From: Glycocaulis sp051859565
GTDB lineage: Bacteria; Pseudomonadota; Alphaproteobacteria; Caulobacterales; Maricaulaceae
Assembly (NCBI RefSeq): GCF_051859565.1
Contig: NZ_JBHYFK010000003.1
Coordinates: 124,001-188,000, forward strand
Direction: 5' to 3'
DNA: 64,000 nt
Positions 32,901 to 40,926 of the stretch are shown one piece after another. A program made the translations under genes and the position numbers. Positions within the stretch are counted from its first letter, which is position 1, and each line of letters begins with the position of its first letter. The notes under the pieces are model-generated. The model was given only the letters and a program-made list of their open reading frames with translations, made no database searches and was not told the origin of the DNA.

Positions 32901-33167
32901 CTAACGGTTGTCGTTGTTGGCGTCGGTTTCATGGAGAGGGCGGGTAATGCGTTCGGGCACCTTGCCCTCCATCTTGCACAGCCAGCGATCAAGCTTCGGG
33001 TTGTTGACGCGCCGTTGGCGGAGCCATTTCTTGGCGTGGCTGGAGGTGGCCACGATCATTGCGGCACCCAGCGGAATGAGCAGGATCCCCACAGGAATGG
33101 GCGACCAGGACAACGCCAGCCCTGCAAGCAGGAATATCGCGCCGAGCACTTTGATAAATATGGACAT
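32901..33167 (-). CDS. Small membrane protein with basic tail
   Basis: An 88-residue protein. Two membrane helices (about residues 2-20 and 25-42) are joined by a short PIPVG turn, then a basic helix (HAKKWLRQRRVNNPKLDRWL). No family name recognised. ATG 33167 has CAGG nearby; the frame extends upstream but without protein-like sequence. It lies between otsA and the DUF3008 gene on the same strand and may be read through from the DUF3008 promoter; I saw no GGAAC site of its own. Confidence 0.65.
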   Translation of the reverse strand: MSIFIKVLGAIFLLAGLALSWSPIPVGILLIPLGAAMIVATSSHAKKWLRQRRVNNPKLDRWLCKMEGKVPERITRPLHETDANNDNR

Positions 33168-33222
33168 TACTAACCTGCGGACTGGCTGCTCATGTCGGGC
33201 CGGGTCAACATACGTCGCTCCG

Positions 33223-33411
33223 TCATGAGGAGTTTTTCTTTGTCGGCTTGCCCTTGCGTGGGGTGGAAGCCATGTCCTCAAGCTCGTCCTTGCTCATGGA
33301 CTCGTACATCTCCTCGGACGCACCCTTGAGGTCGCTTTTCTTGGTGTCGCCGCGTTTGGCGCTGAGCGCCGCTCCGGCGGCTTGCTGCTGGTTTTTCGAT
33401 TTGGCGGGCAT
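33223..33411 (-). CDS. DUF3008 family small protein
   Basis: A 62-residue, highly charged protein that matches DUF3008 closely (PAKSKNQQQAAGAALSAKRG, then SEEMYESMSKDELEDMA and a lysine-rich end). The family is a small stress-associated group without known activity. AAGGAG is 7 bp upstream of ATG 33411. Its EcfG-type promoter is divergent from that of the CBS gene. Confidence 0.88.
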   Translation of the reverse strand: MPAKSKNQQQAAGAALSAKRGDTKKSDLKGASEEMYESMSKDELEDMASTPRKGKPTKKNSS

Positions 33412-33467
33412 CGGATACTCCTTCCTTTTCACCATAGCCTGACAAAGGCTTCGGTCGGGGGCAGACC

Positions 33468-33492
33468 AACCGGCACCCGCCGCGATGGTTCC
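33468..33492 (-). promoter_or_regulatory. EcfG-type promoter of the DUF3008 gene
   Basis: Minus strand GGAAC (33492-33488), 16 bp, GGTT (33471-33468), 57 bp before ATG 33411. Divergent from the promoter at 33509 with 16 bp between the two -35 elements. Confidence 0.75.
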
Positions 33493-33508
33493 GCCATGGT
33501 GCTGCAAG

Positions 33509-33533
33509 GGAACAAGGACAAGGCTGGCCGGTT
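33509..33533 (+). promoter_or_regulatory. EcfG-type promoter of the CBS-domain gene
   Basis: GGAAC at 33509, 16 bp, GGTT at 33530, 34 bp before ATG 33568. Confidence 0.78.
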
Positions 33534-33567
33534 GGCCACCGGGGTTGGGTGAACCAAGGAGGATGAG

Positions 33568-33999
33568 ATGAGAGTCAGCGATGTAATGACGCGCGATGTC
33601 CGCATGACCAACCCCGACCACACCATTCAGGAGGCCGCTCGCCTGATGAGCGAAATCGACACCGGGTGCCTGCCGGTTGCCGAAGGTGACGGTCTAGTCG
33701 GTATGATCACGGACCGGGACATAGCGGTGCGGGCCGTGGCGAGCGGCATGGGGCCGGACACCCCGGTCTCTCAGGTCATGAGCGACAGTGTCAAATACTG
33801 CTACGAGGATGATGACACAGGCGATGTCTGCCAGAATCTGGGCGAGCTGCAGGTGCGCCGCCTGCCGGTGCTGAACCGGGACAAGCGGCTGGTGGGTATT
33901 CTGTCACTGGGTGATGTCGCGCTCGCGGACGGTGACGGATCAGCGGGGGCTGCCCTCTCGAGAATTTCCAGCCAGACCGGCGTAGCATCCCGCGCATGA
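33568..33999 (+). CDS. Twin CBS-domain protein
   Basis: A 143-residue protein made of two CBS motifs (about residues 5-60 and 70-125: DTGCLPVAEGDGLVGMITDRDIA and QVRRLPVLNRDKRLVGILSLGD). CBS pairs bind adenine nucleotides and act as energy sensors; stand-alone forms of this length are common in stress regulons. AAGGAGG precedes ATG 33568. A bidirectional terminator follows. Confidence 0.9.
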   Translation: MRVSDVMTRDVRMTNPDHTIQEAARLMSEIDTGCLPVAEGDGLVGMITDRDIAVRAVASGMGPDTPVSQVMSDSVKYCYEDDDTGDVCQNLGELQVRRLPVLNRDKRLVGILSLGDVALADGDGSAGAALSRISSQTGVASRA

Positions 34000-34006
34000 A
34001 AGAACG

Positions 34007-34049
34007 ATGCCCGGCACGCGGAGACAGATGCATTCCGCGTGCCGGGCAT
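34007..34049. terminator. Bidirectional terminator between the CBS gene and the ADH gene
   Basis: A perfect 16-bp stem (ATGCCCGGCACGCGGA and its exact complement) with an 11-nt loop, lying in the 61 bp between two convergent genes. There is no long T-run on either side. Confidence 0.75.
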
Positions 34050-34060
34050 ATGATTGCGTT

Positions 34061-35254
34061 TCAGTTTGCCCGCTGCTTTTCCCACTCCGGTTTCAGGACC
34101 ACCTTGGTGGTGCTGTTCTGCTCCTCCAGGAAAAGGCGGTATCCTTCCGGCGCGTCTTCAAGGCTCATATGATGGCTGATGAGGAAGGTCGTATCGATCT
34201 TCTTCTCACCGATCATCTCGAGCAATTTGGGCAGGTATTTCTGCACATGGGTCTGTCCGGTTTTCACCGTCAGTCCTTTCTGCATCAGGGCGCCAATCGG
34301 GAATTTGTCGACGATACCGCCATACACACCCGGGATGGATACCCGTCCTCCTTTGCGGCAGGCCCGCAGAGCGTCGCGCAGGGCGTGGGGACGGTCGGTG
34401 GCAAGCATGAGGGCCTGCTTGACGCCGTCATAAACACTGTCGAGTGCGAAGCCGTGGCTTTCCATACCGACGGCATCGATAACGGCGTCCGGCCCGATAC
34501 CGCCCGTCATTTCCAGCAGCGCTTCGTGAACGTGAACATCCTTGAAATTGATCACTTTCGCGCCGAGGCGTTTGGCGAGTTCCAGCCGGTGGGGATAGTG
34601 GTCAATCGCGATGACCTGTCCGGCCCCCATGATAAGGGCGCTCTGTATCGCGAACAGCCCGACCGGCCCGCAACCCCATACGGCAACGGTGTCGCCCTCC
34701 TCAATGTCGCAGTTCTCGGCTGCCATCCAGCCGGTAGGCAGAATGTCGGAGAGGAACAGGACGTCGTCGTCGTCCAGCCCATCGGGGATCACGATGGGGC
34801 CGACATCGGAGAAGGGCACACGCACGTATTCCGCCTGACCGCCGGCATAGCCGCCGGTCATGTGGGAATAGCCGAACAGCCCGCTCATCTGATAGCCATA
34901 TAGCGTCTCGGAAATGTCCGCCTTGTCGGCTGGGTTGGAGTTGTCACAGGCTGAGAATTGCTGCTTGCCGCAATGGAAGCACGACCCGCAGGCAATCACG
35001 AAAGGCACAACGACGCGCTCGCCCTTCTTCAGCGTGCTGTCCGGCCCGGTCTCCACGACTTCTCCCATGAACTCGTGCCCCAGCACGTCGCCGGGTTTGA
35101 GTGTAGGGATCAGCCCGTTGTACAGGTGCAGGTCGGACCCGCAGATGGCCGTAGAGGTAATGCGGATGACCGCATCGCGCGGGTTGATGATGCCGGGATC
35201 CTCCACGGTATCGACACGGACATCCTTTTTGCCGTGCCAGGCAAGGGCTCGCAT
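34061..35254 (-). CDS. Zinc-dependent alcohol dehydrogenase (formaldehyde dehydrogenase-like)
   Basis: A 397-residue medium-chain dehydrogenase. Catalytic zinc ligands are in ICGSDLHLY and GHEFMGEV; the structural zinc set is CGSCFHCGKQQFSAC; the NAD loop is VWGCGPVGLFAIQSA. It resembles glutathione-independent formaldehyde dehydrogenase-type proteins. It is 9 bp after the SRPBCC gene and shares its EcfG-type promoter. The true substrate is unknown; an aldehyde or alcohol detoxification role under stress is inferred. Confidence 0.9.
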   Translation of the reverse strand: MRALAWHGKKDVRVDTVEDPGIINPRDAVIRITSTAICGSDLHLYNGLIPTLKPGDVLGHEFMGEVVETGPDSTLKKGERVVVPFVIACGSCFHCGKQQFSACDNSNPADKADISETLYGYQMSGLFGYSHMTGGYAGGQAEYVRVPFSDVGPIVIPDGLDDDDVLFLSDILPTGWMAAENCDIEEGDTVAVWGCGPVGLFAIQSALIMGAGQVIAIDHYPHRLELAKRLGAKVINFKDVHVHEALLEMTGGIGPDAVIDAVGMESHGFALDSVYDGVKQALMLATDRPHALRDALRACRKGGRVSIPGVYGGIVDKFPIGALMQKGLTVKTGQTHVQKYLPKLLEMIGEKKIDTTFLISHHMSLEDAPEGYRLFLEEQNSTTKVVLKPEWEKQRAN

Positions 35255-35263
35255 GGCGGCCTC

Positions 35264-36034
35264 CTAGTTTTTCTGCTTCGGGGTGGATTTCGCTTTTGAT
35301 GGTGCTTTGGGTCTGGCGGTGGTTTTCGCAGCCGCCTGCCGGGCAGCTTCCGCCTTCTTCCGCTTGACCATATCTACCGGCTCGCCGCGTGTGTCAGCGT
35401 TGGCGATCTCGCCGGTTTCCATAAGCTGTTTGAAGCGCTTGAGCTCCCGGCGGGCCTGGATCTTGGGTTCTTTCTGGAAGAGCTTGGCTATCAGCCGCCC
35501 GGCATCTCCGCCCGGCGCATCATAGGCGATTGTGGCGTCGACCTGGGTGCCGCGGCCGCCGGGCGCATCACGGAATTCTATGCGGCCGCTATTTCTTACC
35601 GGTGCATCAGCATCGGACTCCCAGGCAATAAGCTCGCCTTCGCGCTCTTCGGTGATGCGGGTTTCAAACTCGAGGGATCCCATCGGGGATTTCACCACCC
35701 AGCGAATCTTGCCGTCATCGAGCTGTTCTGCCGAGTGAACATGCTCCATGAATTTCGGCAGGTTGGAAAAGTCACGCCAGAAGGCATAAAGCTCGGCGCG
35801 GGGCCGGTTTATGGTGACGGTACGGCCAACAACCGTGTCTTCGCGCCAGCCTCGGGCCGGGTGGCCTTTGAGGGTCTTGTCCGGCGCATCCTCCGGAATG
35901 GAATAGGTGTGGCGCCGCCGCGCCATCATGCGCGTGGCGACATACCCGCCAACAAGCGCGGCCAGTGCCGCCGCACCCGCTGCAACGGCCCCGGCAGCGG
36001 GGCGGTGATCATCGTGTTTGTGAAAATGGTGCAT
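35264..36034 (-). CDS. SRPBCC-domain membrane-anchored protein
   Basis: A 256-residue protein. After a His-rich start it has one membrane helix (AGAVAAGAAALAALVGGYVA), then a polyketide-cyclase/SRPBCC domain (about residues 68-205: VGRTVTINRPRAELYAFWRDFSNLPKFMEHV, IAWESD, GRGTQVDATIAYDAPGG), and a Lys/Ala-rich tail. This domain binds hydrophobic ligands; similar proteins accompany PRC-barrel and ADH stress genes. GGAGG precedes ATG 36034. Confidence 0.85.
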   Translation of the reverse strand: MHHFHKHDDHRPAAGAVAAGAAALAALVGGYVATRMMARRRHTYSIPEDAPDKTLKGHPARGWREDTVVGRTVTINRPRAELYAFWRDFSNLPKFMEHVHSAEQLDDGKIRWVVKSPMGSLEFETRITEEREGELIAWESDADAPVRNSGRIEFRDAPGGRGTQVDATIAYDAPGGDAGRLIAKLFQKEPKIQARRELKRFKQLMETGEIANADTRGEPVDMVKRKKAEAARQAAAKTTARPKAPSKAKSTPKQKN

Positions 36035-36065
36035 GGAAAGCCTCCAGAACTTGCGTCGGGAGACG

Positions 36066-36090
36066 AACAGGCGATGTGCGTTATTGTTCC
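36066..36090 (-). promoter_or_regulatory. EcfG-type promoter of the SRPBCC-ADH operon
   Basis: Minus strand GGAAC (36090-36086), 16 bp, TGTT (36069-36066), 32 bp before ATG 36034. Confidence 0.78.
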
Positions 36091-36134
36091 TTGTCCGGCG
36101 ATGGCGCTGCGGGGTCGTGAGAACGGCCGGAATT

Positions 36135-37163
36135 TCAGGCGTCTTGTTTGCCCTCCTGACCGGGGATGGGCGTATCCTCCCGCAGCGTGTCGCGGATGTA
36201 GAGCTGTTTGACCAGAACGTAGACGAGCACCGCCATCGGCACGGCAAGGATCACGCCGGGGATACCAAATAGCGCCCCTGCCGACAGAATGGAAAACAGC
36301 ATCAGGGCCGGCGGCAGCTTGACGGCGCGCTTCTGAACCAGCGGCACCACGATATTGCCGTCGATCTGCTGAACGCCGAGAAAGAGCAGGATAACCCAGA
36401 CGACGGTGTTACCGCCCTGCGCCAGTGCAAGCAGGATGGCTGGCACCGAAGCGGCGATGGGGCCGACCAGCGGTACGAACTCTGCAAGGCCGGCAAGCAG
36501 GCCCAGCGCCAGGGCGGACGGCATGCCGATAAGATAAAGTCCAAGGGTAGTAACCACGCCCACGAATGTCATTGAGATCAGCTGACCGAGCAGCCAGCGC
36601 TTCAGGGCGCCGCCGCTGACATTTATCGCTCTCTCCACCCGCTCCCGGGCGATGGAGGGGAAGAGTTGTACGGCGCCCTTGATATAGGTTGATGGGCTCA
36701 TTGCGAGATATACGCCGCTGACAACGACCACGAGCAAGGTCGTCGCCATGTCAAAGGCACCAAACGTGTATCCAGCCAGTGATCCCGCGAGCCCGTTCGT
36801 GTCGATCGCCTCGATCTGCTCGGTTACGCGATCGCGCAAGTCGTCAATGCCGACCCTGGCACCGAGGTCGTCCAGCGTTTCCGGGAGATTGGCGGCGAGA
36901 TCAGCTAGCTGTGCATATATCTGCGTACCAAGGACCGTCAGAAACGTACCCGCTCCGGCCAGTATCAGCACGCCCGCCACCGCCAGGGTCCAAGGCGCGC
37001 GCAAGGGTGTGAATCTCTCAAAGAGCCCGGCGAAGCTGCGCAAGATGATCGCCAGCAGAACGGAGGCAAATACCAGCAGCAACACGCCCGATAACTGCCA
37101 GACCAGCAGCCCGGCTGTTACCAATCCGGCGATCAGGAGCGCGGCGCGAACAGGCAGGGACAT
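36135..37163 (-). CDS. AI-2E family transporter
   Basis: A 342-residue integral membrane protein of the AI-2E (YdiK/PerM) family, about seven or eight helices. Family features include the paired N-terminal helices, the amphipathic middle region, and LLAGLAEFVPLVGPIAASVPAILLAL followed by GNIVVPLVQKRAVKLPPALMLFSIL. Most members are not autoinducer exporters; some are Na+/H+ antiporter-like. ATG 37163 is 7 bp after the four-helix copper-protein gene, so it shares the promoter at 37555. Confidence 0.88.
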   Translation of the reverse strand: MSLPVRAALLIAGLVTAGLLVWQLSGVLLLVFASVLLAIILRSFAGLFERFTPLRAPWTLAVAGVLILAGAGTFLTVLGTQIYAQLADLAANLPETLDDLGARVGIDDLRDRVTEQIEAIDTNGLAGSLAGYTFGAFDMATTLLVVVVSGVYLAMSPSTYIKGAVQLFPSIARERVERAINVSGGALKRWLLGQLISMTFVGVVTTLGLYLIGMPSALALGLLAGLAEFVPLVGPIAASVPAILLALAQGGNTVVWVILLFLGVQQIDGNIVVPLVQKRAVKLPPALMLFSILSAGALFGIPGVILAVPMAVLVYVLVKQLYIRDTLREDTPIPGQEGKQDA

Positions 37164-37170
37164 AACGGCG

Positions 37171-37503
37171 CTACTGCGCCATTTCGCGGCAGCTTTCGGC
37201 GCATTCGCGGCAGATCGCAGCGCAATCCTCCATGCCGTCAAGCTGCTCGCACTCACGGGCACAGGCCTGGCAGATTTCTGCGCAGACGCGGCAAACGCTG
37301 GCGTGATGGCCCGCGCCGGTCAGCATGATGGCGGCGGCAGCGCGGCACATTTCGGCGCATGCAATCATGTGTCTGAAGTGGGATGGCGCCACATGATCGC
37401 CGCCTTCTTCCAGGCAGTGGGTCATGGCTTCACCCAGGCAGGTCTGCGCACAGCGTGTGCAGATGGCGATGCAGTCCTTCACGTTATCGGGGAGGGTAAT
37501 CAT
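37171..37503 (-). CDS. Four-helix-bundle copper-binding protein (DUF326/Csp-like)
   Basis: A 110-residue cysteine-rich protein with at least 13 Cys arranged along helices (DCIAICTRCAQTC, CAEMCRAA, CRVCAEICQACARECEQL, CAAICRECAESC). This matches copper-storage-type four-helix bundles that hold Cu(I) inside the bundle. There is no signal peptide, so a cytosolic form is likely. GAGG precedes ATG 37503. EcfG-type promoter at 37555. Confidence 0.9.
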   Translation of the reverse strand: MITLPDNVKDCIAICTRCAQTCLGEAMTHCLEEGGDHVAPSHFRHMIACAEMCRAAAAIMLTGAGHHASVCRVCAEICQACARECEQLDGMEDCAAICRECAESCREMAQ

Positions 37504-37554
37504 CGGGGCCTCAATCGATTTGCGTTCACAGCCCGTATGCGACAGGCCGTGGCC

Positions 37555-37579
37555 AACCGTCCCGTGCCTTTTCGGTTCC
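37555..37579 (-). promoter_or_regulatory. EcfG-type promoter of the copper-protein/AI-2E operon
   Basis: Minus strand GGAAC (37579-37575), 16 bp, GGTT (37558-37555), 52 bp before ATG 37503. Confidence 0.78.
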
Positions 37580-37607
37580 ATGCCTCGCCGCGCCAGTCAG
37601 ATACCGT

Positions 37608-38495
37608 TTATGCCCGCTTGAGAATTTTCAGCGCAGCCGGGGACAAGGTTTCGGCGCTGTCAAAATAGCCCTCCCAGGGGTCAGCATTCAGGGCGGACAG
37701 CCGCCGGGAGATGGTCTTGAGGCGATAGGCCGACGCCGAGCCGGCGCGCGCCAGCTCATCCCAGCGCAGCGGGGTGGCCACCGGCGCACCGGGCCTCGCC
37801 CGCAGGCTGTAGGGGCAGACGGAAGTCTGGCCGCGCTGGTTTCGCAGCCAGTCGATAAAGATGCGGCCCTCGCGCTTTTTCTTCGCGGCTTCGGCGACGA
37901 ACCGGTCCGGCTCTCGCGCTGCCAGCACCCGCGCGAGTGTCCGGGCGAAGTCCTTGACCATCTTCCAGTCAGCTTCGGGAATTAGAGGTGCGATCACGTG
38001 CAGCCCCTTGCCGCCGGTCAGCATGACGAACGGCGTCAGCCCGGCTGCTTCGAGCAGCGCGCTCACGGTCAGGGCTGCGGCCTTGACGTCTGAAAAATCC
38101 AGCCCGGCATCGGGATCGAGGTCGAATATGATGCGCTCAGGCTGCTCCAGTTCGCGAACCGTGGAGCCCCAGGGATGGATTTCCAGGGCGCCGATCTGGG
38201 CCAGCGCTTCAAGCCCGTCGGCATCCTCGATCATGAGGTATTCTGCCTTGTCTCCACTCTTCTCGTGGAGCGTTACGGGCTTGATCCCGTCAGGCAGGCT
38301 TTCGCTGTAATGGCGCTGGAAAAAGCAGCCCTCCGCAATGCCGCCGGGGCAGCGCACCAGCGAGAGCGGCCGGCCGGCCGCGTGCGGCAGCAAACGGTCC
38401 GCCACCGATCGGTAATAGTCTCGTACGTCCCGCTTCGAGATGCCCTCACCGGGGTAGTAAATCCTGTCGGGATGGGTGAGGGCGCTCCTAGCCAT
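37608..38495 (-). CDS. ligD: LigD polymerase/primase domain as a separate protein
   Basis: A 295-residue AEP-type polymerase domain (LigD POL) for gap filling in non-homologous end joining. It begins directly with the domain-typical LTHPDRIYYPGEGISKRDV and shows IIFDLDPDAGLDF (metal-binding DxD), LTGGKGLHVIAPL and VCPYSLRARPGAPVATPLRW. In most bacteria this is the C-terminal part of one LigD protein. Here it is its own gene, overlapping the ligase gene by 8 bp, so it is translationally coupled to it. Confidence 0.9.
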   Translation of the reverse strand: MARSALTHPDRIYYPGEGISKRDVRDYYRSVADRLLPHAAGRPLSLVRCPGGIAEGCFFQRHYSESLPDGIKPVTLHEKSGDKAEYLMIEDADGLEALAQIGALEIHPWGSTVRELEQPERIIFDLDPDAGLDFSDVKAAALTVSALLEAAGLTPFVMLTGGKGLHVIAPLIPEADWKMVKDFARTLARVLAAREPDRFVAEAAKKKREGRIFIDWLRNQRGQTSVCPYSLRARPGAPVATPLRWDELARAGSASAYRLKTISRRLSALNADPWEGYFDSAETLSPAALKILKRA

Positions 38496-40005
38496 TTTTC
38501 AGGTCCGGTTCGGCGGAAACGTCTTTCGCTTTCTTGTCTTCGCGCAACCCCAGAAAGGCCGGATGGCGGAATAGGCCGTCGCGCGTGCGTTCGGAATAGC
38601 GTAACTCCGCGACGAGCTTCGGTGTCAGCCACACCGCATCGCGGGCGATTGTGCGGGGCACCGGGGCGGGTGCGGACTTGCGCTCCAGCGGCTTCATCTT
38701 CGCGGAGATGGCGGCACGCGAGCTGGCATTGAAGCCCGTGCCGACGCGGCCCCGATAGACCCACTCACCGTCGTCAAAGGTCGCCAGCAGGAGGGAGGCA
38801 AACTCGCGGTCCGGTTTGTCAGAAGGCGACCAGCCGATGATGACAGCTTCCTCGCGATGTTCGCACTTTATCTTGAGCCAGCCGCTGGACCGGCCCGCGC
38901 GGTAAGCGCTGTCGGCCTTCTTGGCGATCGTGCCTTCCGCGCCGAGCCTGCACGCCTTTTCAAAGACGGCTGCACCATCGCCGCGCACATGATCAGCGAA
39001 ACGCACTGCGCCGTTGGCAGGCTTCAACAAGCGCTTCAGCCGGTCCTTGCGTTCGACAAGCGGGAGCGATTTGAGGTTCTCGCCATCCAGCTCCAGAAGA
39101 TCGAAGGCGAAGAAGGCGATATCGCCTTCACCGTCAGACAGAGCAGCCTGCAGCGCAGAGAAGTCTGACAGGCCCTCTGTGCCGAGCACTGCCGCTTCGC
39201 CATCGATCAGGGCCGAGTGGCAGTTAATGGCCGCAAGGCTTTCGCACAGGGCACCGAACCGGTGAGACCAGTCCTTGCCCGACCGGGTAAAAAGCCGCGC
39301 CTTGCCACCGCCAATGGCGGCCAGCAGGCGGTATCCGTCGTATTTGAGCTCGTGGAGCCATTCCTTCCCCTCTGGCGGGGCTTCTGCCAGCTTGCAAAGG
39401 GCAGGGGGCTGGAAGGCGGGCGGCTTGTCGCCTGCATGCGGCTTCGCCTTGGCAATGGCGGCCAGCGTGCGGCCTGTCGTGACGCTGGTAGCGCCCAGCT
39501 TGTCCGCATCGCGCGTGCCCGCGTGCGCGTCGGCCTTCTTGATCAGCAGCCAGTTCTCGCGCTTGCCCTCGCGGTTCATGCGCACTAGCACCCACTTACC
39601 CTTGAGCCGCTCTCCCTCGAGGGAAAATTTCAGCTCGCCCTTGTCCAGCGCCGCGTCCACATCATCAGTGGCGGGGGACCAGCTGCCGCGATCCCAAAGC
39701 ATCACCGTTCCGCTGCCGTACTGGCCGGGGGGAATGACACCTTCAAAATCGCGGTAGCTGACGGGGTGGTCTTCAGTGCGTACGGCCAGGCGCTTGTCCG
39801 CTGGGTCCAGGCTGGGCCCGCGCGTCACCGCCCAGCTCAGCAGCACGCCATCTTGTTCCAGCCGCAGGTCGTAATGCAGCCGGGTTGCATCGTGCTTTTG
39901 AATGACATAGCTGCGTCCGGCCTTTGCGCTGCCTCGCTTGGGCGCAGGCTCGGGCGATTTCGAGAAGTCGCGCTTCGCGCGATATGTCTCGAGCGCGCGC
40001 GCCAT
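38488..40005 (-). CDS. ligD: LigD phosphoesterase-ligase protein (lacks POL domain)
   Basis: A 505-residue ATP-dependent DNA ligase for end joining. Residues about 30-150 are the 3'-phosphoesterase (YVIQKHDATRLHYDLRLEQDGVLLSWAVTRGPS). Residues about 200-490 are the ligase with the adenylation motif LKYDGYR, then DGEAAV, AFDLLELDGENL and EGTIAKK, and an OB-fold end. The POL domain that usually follows is encoded by the next gene. It starts immediately after the ku stop codon. Confidence 0.93.
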   Translation of the reverse strand: MARALETYRAKRDFSKSPEPAPKRGSAKAGRSYVIQKHDATRLHYDLRLEQDGVLLSWAVTRGPSLDPADKRLAVRTEDHPVSYRDFEGVIPPGQYGSGTVMLWDRGSWSPATDDVDAALDKGELKFSLEGERLKGKWVLVRMNREGKRENWLLIKKADAHAGTRDADKLGATSVTTGRTLAAIAKAKPHAGDKPPAFQPPALCKLAEAPPEGKEWLHELKYDGYRLLAAIGGGKARLFTRSGKDWSHRFGALCESLAAINCHSALIDGEAAVLGTEGLSDFSALQAALSDGEGDIAFFAFDLLELDGENLKSLPLVERKDRLKRLLKPANGAVRFADHVRGDGAAVFEKACRLGAEGTIAKKADSAYRAGRSSGWLKIKCEHREEAVIIGWSPSDKPDREFASLLLATFDDGEWVYRGRVGTGFNASSRAAISAKMKPLERKSAPAPVPRTIARDAVWLTPKLVAELRYSERTRDGLFRHPAFLGLREDKKAKDVSAEPDLKNG

Positions 40006-40887
40006 CTAGCCCGCCTTGCGCTTGCTGGCGGACGACTTGCTCTTCGTGGCGGTTTTGCCAGAGGTCTTCTTGCGGGCAGGTGACTTGCCGGAGCGGCCAG
40101 CGCGTTCTTCCTTCACAGACTTCTTCAGCGCCTCCATCAGGTCGATCACCTGAGCGGATTTTGCCTTCTTCCCGCCCTCTGCCGAGACAATGGCCTTGCC
40201 CCTGGCCTTCTCCTCGATCAGCTCACGCAAGGCTGCTTCATAGGAATCCCTGAAGGCGCCGGGATCGAAGGGCGCGGTCTTTTTCGCGATGAGGTCCTCG
40301 GCGAGTTCGAGCATTTCGTCATCGATTTCCACCTCGCCTATATCGGCAAAGACGCTGTCAGAACTCTTCACCTCATCGGCATAGCGTAGCGTCTCCAGCA
40401 GCAGGCCATCGCCGCATGGACGGATGGCAACGAGGTGCTCGCGGCCACGCGTGGTCATCTGGCCGAGCGCGGTTTTCTTCGCCGAGCGCAGCGCCTCGCG
40501 GATAACCACAAAGCCCTCGCCCGCTGCCTTGCCGCGCGGGGCTACATAATAGGGCTTGTCGTAAAAGCGCGGGTCGATCTCGTGATGGTCAACGAACTGG
40601 ACGATGCGGATCGCATCCTGGCTCTCCAGCCTGATTTCCTCGATTTCCTCCGGCTCGAGAACGACGAAGCTGCCCTTCTGCGCCTCAAACCCTTTCACGA
40701 TTTCATCGGCATCAACCGGCCCGATGCCTTCAGCGGTCTTCTGGTAGCGGATGGGTTGCCCGCTCTTCTTGTGGATCTGACGCAGCGAGGTGCGCCCGGA
40801 CCGGCTGGTCGCCGAGTAGAGCGCGATATCAATGGATACGAGCGACAGACGCAGATGGCCCGTCCAGTATGTGCGTGGAGCTGCCAT
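40006..40887 (-). CDS. ku: Ku protein, non-homologous end joining
   Basis: A 293-residue bacterial Ku homodimer subunit that binds double-strand ends and recruits LigD. Core: APRTYWTGHLRLSLVSIDIALYSAT, IHKKSGQPIRYQKTAEG, ARGKAIVSA; a lysine/serine-rich C-terminal tail follows (about residues 265-293). I chose ATG 40887: an upstream GTG at 40908 would lie within the promoter, whose -10 ends at 40896. With transcription starting about 7 bases after the -10, the mRNA would be nearly leaderless. Ku, ligase and POL form one operon. Confidence 0.93.
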   Translation of the reverse strand: MAAPRTYWTGHLRLSLVSIDIALYSATSRSGRTSLRQIHKKSGQPIRYQKTAEGIGPVDADEIVKGFEAQKGSFVVLEPEEIEEIRLESQDAIRIVQFVDHHEIDPRFYDKPYYVAPRGKAAGEGFVVIREALRSAKKTALGQMTTRGREHLVAIRPCGDGLLLETLRYADEVKSSDSVFADIGEVEIDDEMLELAEDLIAKKTAPFDPGAFRDSYEAALRELIEEKARGKAIVSAEGGKKAKSAQVIDLMEALKKSVKEERAGRSGKSPARKKTSGKTATKSKSSASKRKAG

Positions 40888-40895
40888 GTCAGCGC

Positions 40896-40920
40896 AACGC
40901 CCGGCCACAGACGCGGTTCC
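40896..40920 (-). promoter_or_regulatory. Consensus EcfG-type promoter of the ku-ligD operon
   Basis: Minus strand GGAAC (40920-40916), 16 bp, CGTT (40899-40896): an exact consensus match. It ends 9 bp from the ku ATG. RpoE2-dependent NHEJ is documented in Sinorhizobium, so this fits a known regulon logic. Confidence 0.82.
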
Positions 40921-40926
40921 CGCGCA

